A stretch of 64,000 nt of DNA, from NCBI GenBank assembly GCA_934045905.1, contig OW203773.1, positions 22,741,246-22,805,245 on the forward strand, given 5' to 3'. The stretch's first letter is position 1; each line of letters begins with the position of its first letter. A program made the position numbers and the translations under genes. The DNA comes from Leuctra nigra. Taxonomy: Eukaryota > Arthropoda > Insecta > Plecoptera > Leuctridae. Of the stretch, positions 12,301-22,345 are shown in pieces. The notes under the pieces were generated by a model that was given only the letters and a program-made list of their open reading frames with translations, searched no databases and was not told where the DNA came from.

Positions 12301-13276
12301 GCCGGGTTGAAGTCTGAGACCGAGGGATTCATCACGGCGGTGCAGGACGGTGTTTTTAACACTTTGGTATACAGACGTGTAATATTTGGGCATGAAACGC
12401 TGGATACCAGGTGTAGGGCCTGTCAGTCACATCCAGAGACAGTTATGCACCTGCTGTCTGCTTGTCCGGTCTATGCCAGTACGCTGTACATAAGGAGGCA
12501 TGATAGTGCCCTAAGAGTATTGTACTTTTATCTTCGACATCAGTTTGGCATTGACGTGACAGCTGTTGTTCCGTATGCACCAGAATAAATGGAGGTTGTG
12601 GTGGAGAATTCTAAGTGCCGCATTTATTGGAATTATGCGGTTCCCACTTCTCGGAAGTTGGGGGCAAACAAGCCGGACATCATTCTCCTCGAGAAGAGTC
12701 CCAAGAAGATGTATGTCATCGAGTTTTCTTCTCCTGCCGAGACGAATGTCCAAGCTAAAGAGCTTGAGAAGAAAGAAAAGTACCGAGATCTTCTTGTCGA
12801 GTTGAGGCAAATGTACCCAGGCTATGATGTTCGGCTGGTTGTCCTCATTATTGGCTGCATGGGAGGAGTTCCTGATTCAGTTGTGAAAGCATTGAAGAGT
12901 GTCCCAGTCTGTAAGGGAAATTCTGTTTGGTTGGCGGACTCAATGCAGAAGGCGGTGATTCTGGGTTCGTTGCATCTTCTTCGTGCCCATGGGCAGGTCG
13001 AGAAGGCCTAGGGTTATTGGGCAGCTTAGTGGCTTACCGCCACGGAAGTGGGGAGCGGCTGAGTAAGTGCCGAGCAACGCGTCACATGTCATCGTGTAGT
13101 GTGGTGGGCGCATGCTCAAGACCAGATCTTCGGCCGGCATGCCCTCCTGTGCCCCCTGATCTTCGGTGACGGGGATTGGGTGCGGATGTTGGCCGGGGCT
13201 AAGGTTGAGAGTGTGTAAAAGCGCACTAACGCTGTTGGGAAAAAAAAATAATAAATAAAAAAATAATAATAATAAT

Positions 13277-13280
<4 letters not shown>
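9354..13280 (+). mobile_element. Near-complete R4/Dong-type LINE
   Basis: It lies between the TAA run at 9325-9353 and the A-rich/TAA tail around 13240-13280. It has a GC-rich 5' leader of about 170 bp, one long ORF and a 3' UTR of about 230 bp. Its G+C content is clearly above the surrounding DNA. With the truncated element upstream it forms a head-to-tail pair in one microsatellite. Confidence 0.8.
9523..13011 (+). pseudogene. R4/Dong-type ORF with one in-frame stop
   Basis: Start taken at ATG 9523; the frame upstream runs back into the TAA repeat and the earlier element. Domains in order: Myb-like DNA-binding motif with WTEKENQDLLECY (residues about 31-85); reverse transcriptase from about residue 385 with NWAAPGVDK, DYRKAFDM, GVFQGDSLSP and the catalytic FMDDLKLY (DD at 630-631); a CCHC zinc knuckle from residue 964. 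A TAA at 12586-12588 (codon 1022) then interrupts the same frame. After it come 140 codons with the restriction-like endonuclease core KPDIILLEK...VIEFS (KPD, 14 residues, E). Domain order and single-ORF design match R2/R4-clade elements. With one nonsense change in about 1160 codons this is a young, probably defective copy, unless the stop is read through. Confidence 0.8.

Positions 13281-13325
<45 letters not shown>
13249..13325 (+). repeat. TAA tract followed by (AT)n
   Basis: An A-rich junction, several TAA units and about 22 AT dinucleotides at the 3' end of the R4/Dong-type element. The (AT)n run accounts for the spurious tyrosine/isoleucine-rich reading frames here. Confidence 0.9.
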
Positions 13326-13328
<3 letters not shown>

Positions 13329-13445
13329 ATAATATATAGATAATAATATCTCGGAGATTCTTGATGACAACTCCAATAACATCGATAAAGTAATCAGATT
13401 TCTAAAGGAAACTAATCGCTATGACGTAATTTAGAAATAATGATT
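13326..13445 (+). pseudogene. LINE 3' end fragment
   Basis: Sequence coding for an ILDDNSNNIDKVIRFLK-like string and the following 3' UTR matches the fragment at 38190-38330 with only scattered changes. The piece is cut off on its 5' side at the (AT)n tract. Confidence 0.6.
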
Positions 13446-13532
13446 ATATTAAAAGCTTACATTAAAATATGAAATAAATGAATGAGACATGAAACGTGTG
13501 TCATCGAAAATTGAGGAAATTCAAAAGGATTA

Positions 13533-14504
13533 TTAAGCGAGCGGAGCGAGCGTCTCTACTTGACTCTTGCGGCACTTTCTCTGTGTGTGTGTGTTTTTTT
13601 TGTCGCTTTAACCCAGGTCGCACCGGTCAACGTAGCGATCTGAAATTTTGCACACACCTTCATCTCATACTAACTTACACCTGTATAGTTTTTGAGAAAG
13701 ATCCGTCCATAAATAAAAAAAAAATTGTGTTTTTCCATATAAATAGCATTGTAGGTTCGAGGAGTCCGTTGCGGCCGCTCGATGCACCCCATTCAAAACA
13801 AACTCGGAAGCAGTCAGCTGTCTATAGATTATTGTTAGAATACGTTTTACGGTTAAATAGGTATAGTTATAGCAATACCTGCGAGCTTATAGTTTTTATT
13901 TTATTTTAACCGATAGTATAGGTATTTATTGTTTATAAAAGTTTTAACATGCAGTCTTACTTTCAATCCTTTCAAATGCTATGCAAATTTTTTGTAGACC
14001 GGCGAAATGTCTGCTTGATCGTAGAAATAGATTGGTTGGTTGGTTGATAAATGAAGTTACGTTTATGAATTATTTTATTTATTCAGTCAATACGTTATAT
14101 TTATAGTTACAATACAATGTGTTGGGTAATAGGAAATTGCTCTATTGTACGGAACGGCAAGTAACTGTTTGAATACTATTTCTTAAATTATGTCATGTTG
14201 CCTATTTTGTGAGTTTCAATCTCTGTATTTATCTGTATTGTTTAATTATCTGTTTTGTTTCTGTAATTATTATTTGGAATAAATCCCTTTGATACACACC
14301 TAATAAATACTCCAAAAAATACACATGAGTGTGTGTCTGTTACTAACTTGCAATGAGACACAAATGCAGTTATTTTTTATATAATTTAGTGAATCATGCT
14401 TCTAGCCTTCAGTATATTATTGCCGTGTTTTAAGGAATTATGGTTCGAGGTGTCGCACTTATCCGTGCTCGCTTATCAACGCGTTACACAGAGCGTTTTC
14501 CTAG
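13533..14504 (+). mobile_element. Helitron-like element, copy D
   Basis: It begins with an AAGCGAGCGGAGCGAGCGTC block and ends TCAACGCGTTACACAGAGCG...CCTAG, the terminal pair seen in copies A and B. Internal text such as 'ctgaaattttgcacac' is also shared. About 970 bp, no Rep/helicase coding. It lies just upstream of the first exon of DUF1091-like gene B. Confidence 0.6.
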
Positions 14505-14913
14505 TAGATTTAATACAGGTATCCTATAGATTCCATTTTCAGCATGCAATGATATCATGCCTGATGAAATCATATGTTAACAATAGGATTTACATTCGTC
14601 AACTGAATCAAATGAAATCAGCCATCCCATCAAATACACACAATAATCATAGTCATCCTTCTGGAATTCAAAGCACCTACAAGGTTATGTCGGAAGTGAA
14701 TTGTTATCCTAAGAATTGACAGCAGGATGTTATTCAATCATGCTGAATGCAAATGTTAGGACATCATTTTTTTCATATTCGCAGAGATTCTCATCAGTGG
14801 CGAATGAAGATAATGTCCTAAAGCTAAAGATGCAATCAGCTTCCGGTTGGTTGAATATGTGTTACGGTTCCATTTTAATCTCGGTGGTATTCTATGACTT
14901 GTAGACGCTGAAG

Positions 14914-17900
14914 ATGAACCGTGTGTTGCTGGGTTTTGTTGCCATCATCCTGCTGACTTCAGGAGTCAAATGTGATGATGACGATGATGATGATGATGAT
15001 GTAGACACGGGAGGGGTAAGTACTTATCGGTGGTAGGACTTTTGACCGACGGAACTTTGACCGACGGAACTTGAATCGATATTTCAGAGCTTTGACCGAT
15101 GGAACTTTGACAGACGGAACTTTGACAGACGGATCTTTGACCGATGGAACTTTGATCGATGGAACTTACACCATTTCAGAGCTTGACCGATGGAACTTTG
15201 ACCGACGGAACTTTGACAGACGGAACTTTGACCGATGGAACTTTGATCGATGGAACTTGAACCATTTCAGAGCTTTGACGGATGGAACTTTGACAGACGG
15301 AACTTTGACAGACGGAACTTTGACCGACGGAACTTTGACCGATGAAGGGCGGATTTAAACCGATAATGAAATGTTTTTATTAACTAATATCTGTGAACTA
15401 AAAATTGTTTTATAGTCAATAAGCAATGTATTTCATCCGTTTTGTAAGTTCTAAATTATTTCATAAAATAAGAACGAAAACTGATAATTTGGAAAAAATA
15501 ATTTTTTTTTATACCAGACAACTTTCAGACAAATAAAATATACGTATAATATACATATACGTACAAGTGCTATTGAATCTCACGGTTTTAAATTTATTAC
15601 TATACGTATTATACGTATATATACGTATATATATATATACATACGTATTATGTATACTATACGTTTTATGTATATTTTACGTATTTTACGATTTTCTCTG
15701 GTTTGTGTTGTAACACAAACCAAGATATATTTCTAAACAAATTATTGTGAAAACACAAATACTAATTGTTGGAAAATATATTATATTTTCTTATCAAAAA
15801 AATATTTTAAAACTTATTTTTAGATTTCATAAAATTTTGAAACATTAATTTAAAATCACAGGAAAACTTAAAAATTTATTAAATTTCATATAAATATTTA
15901 TCATACATTTTCGCAATTTTCATACATACCTATAAGATCAGAAGATAATTTTCTTAATATAGGTTTTAATTATAATTATTAAATGGTTTATTCGTTCTTA
16001 TAGTTTTTTAATTTTTTATTGATTTTAATTTTTTTCAATTAAGGAACCACCGACAAAAGAATACAAGTTCAAGCGGCAAAGAATCCTGCACATTTAATTT
16101 CACCAACCGCAAAGTTCCGTGCATTTTGGAATATCGGTAAAAGTTACTTCGACGAAAATTCCGTTTTCTGCATAAATCACCACAGAATTTTATTACAAGA
16201 GGACACAACTTTTATTAAATTTTTATTTGTTTTACCTATATTGGAGCCATCACCCGACTCAGTCAAAAATATTAATTTTTGTAATCCAGTTAAAAAAACT
16301 AGTCAAATAATTCTAAGATAAAAAATGATTTTATACTATTCGACTTGTAGTCTCCATCAAATGCTGTTCAAATCTGAAAAGCAAAATAGGTTCAATAATC
16401 TAAAGATCTCTTGTTTTTTAGAAATAAGTAGTTTTATTGAGGAAAAGCTACGTACCTACGTGTGAAATTTAAACAACCTTTAATAAATGAAGTTATGCCC
16501 ACTTTTGCGCGACTTTCGTTACTTCAAAAGAGATTTAAATTGCATTTAAAGCTAATTCCCTTGGAAGTATGTTTTTTCCAATGCCAACCTCATAAATCAT
16601 TAATTAAATTACAATTAGGCCCCTTAAAACTAGAGTAATAGGTATGTCACATTTTATTCAAACTGAGATAAATTATGAGATATCCTCGTATTTTATCCTG
16701 AAAGCAATGTTTGACCGACTAATCGTGTGATTTGGTGTAGAACTTGCAACCTTTTTCGTTTCACTCCTTTGAGATGTTTTCTTTAAACAGGAGTGGCGAG
16801 AAAATACTTCTTTGTCTTAATATTAACTTCCACCTCCGCTTTTAAAACAACTTTCACACTAAAAAAATACACGTTCTTACATTCGATTGTACAATTAATT
16901 CAGTTATCAATTTTTTTCAGAGAAAATATGTTCTTAAACTGGAAAAGTCGGAGATTGATAGCAAATATGCAAACAATGGCGTTTTGAAAATATATCTTTG
17001 GCAGGCGACGACATTCAACAGAACGGCTTATGTGCTGAATGGTTCTTTTGACCTTTTGATTGATTATCCAGAAAATACCATGGTAATATGTTAATTTAGT
17101 AAAAATAAGACAATTTAGAGGATCCAAGCTCGAAATTATTTTAAATAAATATATTTACACATATTATAATATTATAATTAATATACACTCTGGCCACATT
17201 GATTACATATAGGAAAACATTAAGATAAGTAAGTAGCTGGATACTATTGATTGTCTTATTTTTTTCCGTTATTCACAAAAATAACTAAAGACTACAAAAC
17301 CTTATTATTCTTTCAATATTTGGGGTAAGGTATTTGATAAACATTTCAACAGTGCAAGTAAATAATTAATAACAACTGAAACTTCTTTCTAAATGTGAAT
17401 GTGATTTAAAAGTAAATTGTGTATGTCATCACTAGAGTTACAAAAATTGTCAAGCACACTTCCATGTAAAAACCAACATATTTCTTATTTTACAATTTTC
17501 AGCCAAATTGTAATAATATGTCTATGATTCAGCCAATTGCATGACAAAATATTCAGAATTCCGTTAAGTAGAACTTTAATCAAAAAGGCAGTGCAAGCGC
17601 GAGCGATTTTTCTGCTTTTTGCAGACACATTTTTTTTACGTTTGGTAACAACATGGTTAGGCGAAATTAATTGAATGTGTTTATCATTATAAGGTAAAAG
17701 ACAAACTTATAGGGCTATCACTTGAGTTATTTTTATTTCTTTGCTTAAGTTGATTTTTGGTGAAAATTATCTATTTTATTTTCTCGCTGGGTGCCGTAGG
17801 TATATTAAAAATATGCCAGTATAACAAATCTAAGTCCATCCTTTAACAACACACAATGTTTAGTTTGAAATCAATGAATTAACGGGTTTGGTCTCCAATC

Positions 17901-19058
17901 GTATCGGAAATTTCATAGTTTAAAGCCCGGTCTCATTGTATAGCCAGCCGATATAAAAGTGCTACTAATATATAATCAGACTGATCATGTGATCATCCAA
18001 TCAGAACAAAACCCACTTATGAAACATTTAGTCTCTTACAATTTAACAGCCGTTTGCTAGTATAATCTCAACTGAATTATTAAAATCATTCCTCTTTCAG
18101 GTTAAGATTACAGGTTACGAACAAATGCCCAACGGCCGCTACAGTTTGATACCAATTCCGATGGTCAACTCCAGAATGTGTGAATTCGTTGAGAATGATA
18201 GATTGGGCTTTTATCAAAACATTCAAGAATCCAGCAATTTTCCGAAAAAGTGTCCAGTTAAAAAGGTATCCACACCCTTCGTATACTATTTCTTATGTGT
18301 TAGCGGTGCTCAATACTAGGTTTATAGTCGAGAAAATCACATGCTTTATTATTCCCAAAGAAAACATTATTTAAAAATAACTTATAAGAGTTTAATTGTT
18401 CACATTCTAGGGGAGCTTTTCTTTCAATCAGTTTCAGTTTCAGTGTGAATATTCTTATTTATCACAAAATAAAAATACAATTTTCTACAAACCAAACCCC
18501 GTAGCCAGAACGGCTAGTGGCAAGTCTGGCGACATTGAAAGAAGATCGTACCTATACATGTCGGGCAATATTGATTATTACTTTTTTTCACTCGCTAGTG
18601 TTTTTTTTTCTTCAGGTGCAATTTTCTAAATTATAGGTACTAATATAGCAAAATACAGTATAATATAATATACCATAATATAATATTGTATAATATATAT
18701 ATAAATAAATATCAACTGCAATGAGAAAAGATTTTCCTCGAGTGGGACTCGAATGGAGTGAATTCTAATGAATTCTAATGGATACAAAATGTGACAAATA
18801 TTAATTAAGTAAGACTTAATATACCTACAAACTAAGATGAATTATTATATAAATGATTATGCAATATACTAGACGAATCTTTTAAAATTGATAAAACTAT
18901 TTGATCTACGAGAACCAAAGAAAAAATGAAATGTGATTTAAGAAATTTTGTAAAAAAATCCGGAATCGAGTCCCACTCGAGGAAAATCTTTTCTCATTGC
19001 AGTTGGTATTTATTTACATCGACCCATCTGAGGTTATCAGCAAAAATCATATTTCACA

Positions 19059-19094
<36 letters not shown>

Positions 19095-21069
19095 CAGACA
19101 TATTTTTCGGTTCTGCCACGATTTATTGTTTACATACAACGTTTCGATGTGTTTTTACACACCTTCTTCAGGTAAATTGACATTTGAAAATAACAAAGTT
19201 TTTTATATATATATATATATATAATGTTTTGATATGCTTAAATCTCGTCTTAAAAACGGAATTAAAAAAATTAGGTAGTGTGCATTTTCTTACCAGAATA
19301 CCAATCACTCTCAAATGAACCCGGATAGCTTTTAAAATGGTAATTATATTCCAAAATAACTTGATTTACCGGGTAGTCATATACCTTAGATAAATCAAAA
19401 TCAACTGTAAACATTTTAATGCTTAGTTGATTTTCAAATACCTACTATTCACAAAATGTATCCACTGTGAAAAAAAGAATACATACAAATAATAATTTCT
19501 ATATTAGTGCGTATGTTTTCACGTGCATTCATTTAAAAATTACTTTTGGGTAGACAAACGTGAATAGAAATACTTTATTTGCAGCGTTTCAGCTAGATTC
19601 ACTAGCCATCTTCAGGCACACACATAGATAGGAAATATTTAAAAATTATTAGCAGGTGATCAAAAAAGTAAAGCGAAGAAACAGAACGAGCTGATACAAC
19701 ATAGGAATACTAGATACAAATCAATCACGGCCTCTCGATAAAAATGATGGAAAATGTAGGAAGACTCAACAAGTGTTTCAACAAATAATTTCTAGTTTCA
19801 ACTGAAAGAAGTTTGAACTTGGAGAGTTGTCACGTTGGGATTCACGCATCAGGATGAAAATGCGGCGAAAGCTTCGACTTGTTGCAACGAAAATGAAGCC
19901 ATTTACCAATTTCGAAAATTGTAAAAGGATGTTTTGTTTTGGCGTGTGAAACATTGTTCGATTCGTTTCCTAATTAACAAAAGACCCTGAATGAACCAAG
20001 CTCGTAGGAAGGGGGGCTTTCGAGCAGACTGACCTCACATTCTCCATACTAAATTATGTTTAGCATCCCAGAATCACTAATAAATTTGCTTACATTTAAA
20101 AAAATGCCCTGCGGGTCATCAATTGGAGGGTAGTTTAATTCAGTTCGTGCATTTCAGAGTCCGGAATCACTTTAAAATTATTAAATTCTAATAAAAAAAA
20201 TCCCTGCGGGGCTAAAACTGAGACCCCCCCCCCCCCTATTATAAAAGTAGTTACTACGCGCCTGGAATGACACCTACTTGATCACGTGAGCATTATTGTG
20301 CTTTTTTTAAACCATGCGGCCCGCCAACAAAAGCAAATTGGTATTATTGGCCCGCAAGTCAAAAAGGTTGAGTACCACTGACTTAGATTATTGTGATGAT
20401 TTTTTTATTAAATTTGATTTCCTTTATTGTAGGAAACAATCATTATTGTAATACATAATAGTTTTGAAGTCTCGTACATAAGTCAACTTTAAAGTCTCAA
20501 ATCTCTTCTGTCTCTCCGTTTTTTTCTTGTTTTTCTTGTGCGAATCTTCTGCTAACTTATTTTACCCTGATTGTAAGTATAAAATCAAAATGTTTGTTTT
20601 CTTGGAAAAATAAAATAAAATTGCAAATGAAATTATCATAGTAGCAGTCCACGTAAAAAAATATGCCATATTACCCTTTTTTATTCCGGCAAATAGAATT
20701 TTACTGCTGTTTTATAAATTTAATTTTTAAAATATTATTCAGATATTACTAGTAACTATTTGTATTTTTTATGTAGTAATTGTTTATCACGTACAACTAA
20801 TTCGTTTGTAGTATCTATATTGTGAACCAACAAAATATTTCCTTTCGGTGTGCAATTTTAGACCAATCACATTCTATCTAGATTCTGAACAGCTAACTTT
20901 TGAATCATTCTTGAAGGGTATTTACTTCATACGGGACTTTCCAGTGAACACAAAGTACCTTCCACCAGAGTTTCCTGGCACCAGATGGCGTCTAGATATT
21001 ACATTCTCTTTCGGAGGAAAGATCCAAGTAAAGTTAAACTTATATTTCTACATTGACAGAGATATTTAA
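14914..21069 (+). CDS. DUF1091-like secreted protein, copy B (complete, 193 aa)
   Basis: Four exons, all phase 0: 14914-15015, 16921-17082, 18101-18265, 20917-21069. Exon 1 encodes a signal peptide (MNRVLLGFVAIILLTSGVKC), then nine aspartates from a (GAY)n run. Exons 2-4 give the DUF1091/CheB-like body, with the cysteine-bearing MCEF and KKCP motifs and a C-terminal NLYFYIDRDI. Insect DUF1091 proteins are secreted and some (Drosophila CheB) act in gustatory sensing; a lipid or pheromone ligand is inference only. Start choice rests on the signal peptide. An AATAAA is at 21093. The exon 4 acceptor (TTGAAG) has a weaker pyrimidine tract than copy A's TCTTTCAG. The poly-Asp tract just after the predicted cleavage site is unusual. 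Paralogous to 1116-4523. No frame damage seen. Confidence 0.8.
15040..15355 (+). repeat. 15-bp minisatellite in intron 1 of gene B
   Basis: About 18 copies of a TTTGACCGAYGGAAC unit, interrupted twice by a 'atttcagagc' spacer. This gives an artefactual TDGTL-repeat reading frame. The unit is the same word family as the dispersed repeat at 290-400 and 31900-32060, so the array probably expanded from that element. Confidence 0.85.
18703..19014. mobile_element. MITE with about 45-bp TIRs
   Basis: The left end (tatcaactgcaatgagaaaa... to GAGTGGGACTCG) is repeated inverted at 18966-19014 almost without mismatch. The core is AT-rich and non-coding. It lies in intron 3 of gene B and is absent from the equivalent intron of gene A. 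The target duplication is not resolvable in the AT-rich flanks. Confidence 0.7.
19141..19171 (-). ncRNA. Hammerhead-ribozyme-like core
   Basis: On the - strand: CTGAAGA, a 7-bp stem (GGTGTGT/ACACATC) with an AAAA loop, then GAAAC. CUGANGA-stem II-GAAA is the conserved hammerhead core, and such motifs are known in Penelope-like elements. A flanking stem I and the cleavage-site strand were not convincingly found, so activity is not claimed. Confidence 0.45.
19271..19404 (-). other. Possible terminal exon, unrecognised
   Basis: On the - strand an acceptor (TGTTTACAG) is followed by a 43-codon open frame (VDFDLSKVYDYPVNQVILEY at its start) ending in TAA. Composition looks protein-like, but I recognise no family and found no partner exon. 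It lies inside intron 3 of gene B on the opposite strand, between two hammerhead-like motifs. It may equally be part of a retroelement. Confidence 0.25.
19586..19615 (-). ncRNA. Hammerhead-ribozyme-like core
   Basis: On the - strand: CTGAAGA, stem II GGCTAG/CTAGCT with a TGAAT loop, then GAAAC. Same architecture as 19141-19171 and 21822-21851 but a different stem sequence. The compensatory difference argues for a conserved fold rather than a simple copy. Confidence 0.45.
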
Positions 21070-21821
21070 ACATGAAATCTCCGTATGAAATTAATAAATA
21101 CATACGTACCATGTGAACATGCAACCACGTCATTTCAGCCTTCCTGATCCTACTCCTGATACGCTTTATAATAGCCTTAGTAATTGATACGCATAAGTGA
21201 CCTTGGAAACAAATGTACAGTCAGTCATAATCATTGCATCAATAGACAGGAAATAATGCAGTGATATAAATAATTTGATAAATATTACAAAATTAGCTCT
21301 TTGTAAATAAATCTTAAAAGGCAATTGCGAATTGTTTTACCAAATCTAATCAAATTGTAGTGTCAATCGTCATGTGAAATGTAAACTTGATAAACGGTTA
21401 TCTTTTAATTTTAACACAATATGAGGATATTTCTTAGAAATTAAACATTAAGATTGGACAGTAAAGTAATTTATGCCGAACTTCCGATACATTTGCTCTG
21501 CTACATTTGTTAACATACCCTGGAATGACTAAAGGCCTATCTCCTGCCAGTAATACTAACATATTTTCTCATATCAAATGACTCTCGATCACTATCAAAA
21601 CTGTGATCTTCGTATACTTCCGTTAGTTCTTCTTCTCCTTGCTTGACTCGACTTCTACTTTTGCATACCTAAGACGTATGACCAATCTTCTGACACACAA
21701 AACAATTCCAGTTACATGCAGGACATGTCGACTCTATTGTTGAAACCTCCCACACCTTCGACATTGTTTAATGAAACTTCATTGGACTTTCACAAACTAT
21801 TTTATTATTTATAAATGCAAT
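21070..21821. other. Intergenic, no feature seen
   Basis: After the poly(A) signal of gene B, homology to the gene A flank continues to about 21175. Beyond that the sequence is AT-rich without a recognisable reading frame or repeat. Confidence 0.5.
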
Positions 21822-21851
21822 ATTTCGTCTACTTTCAGCAAACTTCATCAG
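21822..21851 (-). ncRNA. Hammerhead-like motif downstream of Penelope ORF
   Basis: On the - strand: CTGATGA, then a 7-bp stem II (GTTTGCT/AGTAGAC, with G-U pairs) and GAAA. It lies about 160 nt past the stop of the GIY-YIG reading frame, the place where Penelope-like elements are known to carry hammerhead ribozymes. This is the best supported of the three motifs because of its context. Confidence 0.55.
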
Positions 21852-22012
21852 GCATTTGATATAACAACAGATGGATGGTTGTAGGAAACAATTTTTACAA
21901 AAACAAAAGCTAAATTTAAGACTCTATGTATCTATTAAGAAAAATATGAAGTTTGTAAAATAATCATTTTAAAAACTATGAAAAGAACCTTGCACTTGTA
22001 AAAAAACAAATT

Positions 22013-22345
22013 TTATATACAATTCCACCTCTTTTGAACTTGATATTTGATGGTTCCAAACCAAATATCATCAATCTCATAGCTAGGTTGGCTTATCACT
22101 CCCACGCCTTCTTTCTTGAGATATGCCATGGTACTAGCCTCTTTAAATCTTCTTCTTGCCCAGTTTTCTTCTTTCCAAATTCTCTTGGTTTGGTCCCATT
22201 CCACTTGATGCACATGTTCAAAATCATGATCAACCAGTAATGATGATTGACAATCCTCATCTTGATTTCTCCATTTCTTCTTCAAGTTCCTCTCGTGTTC
22301 TTTAGATCTGATTGAAACCGGTCTTTTTGTTTCTCCTATAGCTAC
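22013..22345 (-). pseudogene. Penelope-like element, GIY-YIG domain part
   Basis: On the - strand the frame reads VAIGETKRPVSIRSKEHERN (the YIGET...R...EH part of a GIY-YIG nuclease), then a long tail with WARRRFKEASTMAYLKKEGV and ISQPSYEIDDIWF. That tail is typical of the C-terminus of Penelope-like retroelements. Its 5' side stops at the junction with the inverted-repeat element at 22345. The preceding CSCK residues are found on the other side of that insertion at about 25440. The gene is split and shifted in frame, so inactive. Confidence 0.75.

Noticed and set aside
15071..15358. 95-aa frame of TDGTL repeats
   Set aside because: It is a direct translation of the intronic 15-bp minisatellite.
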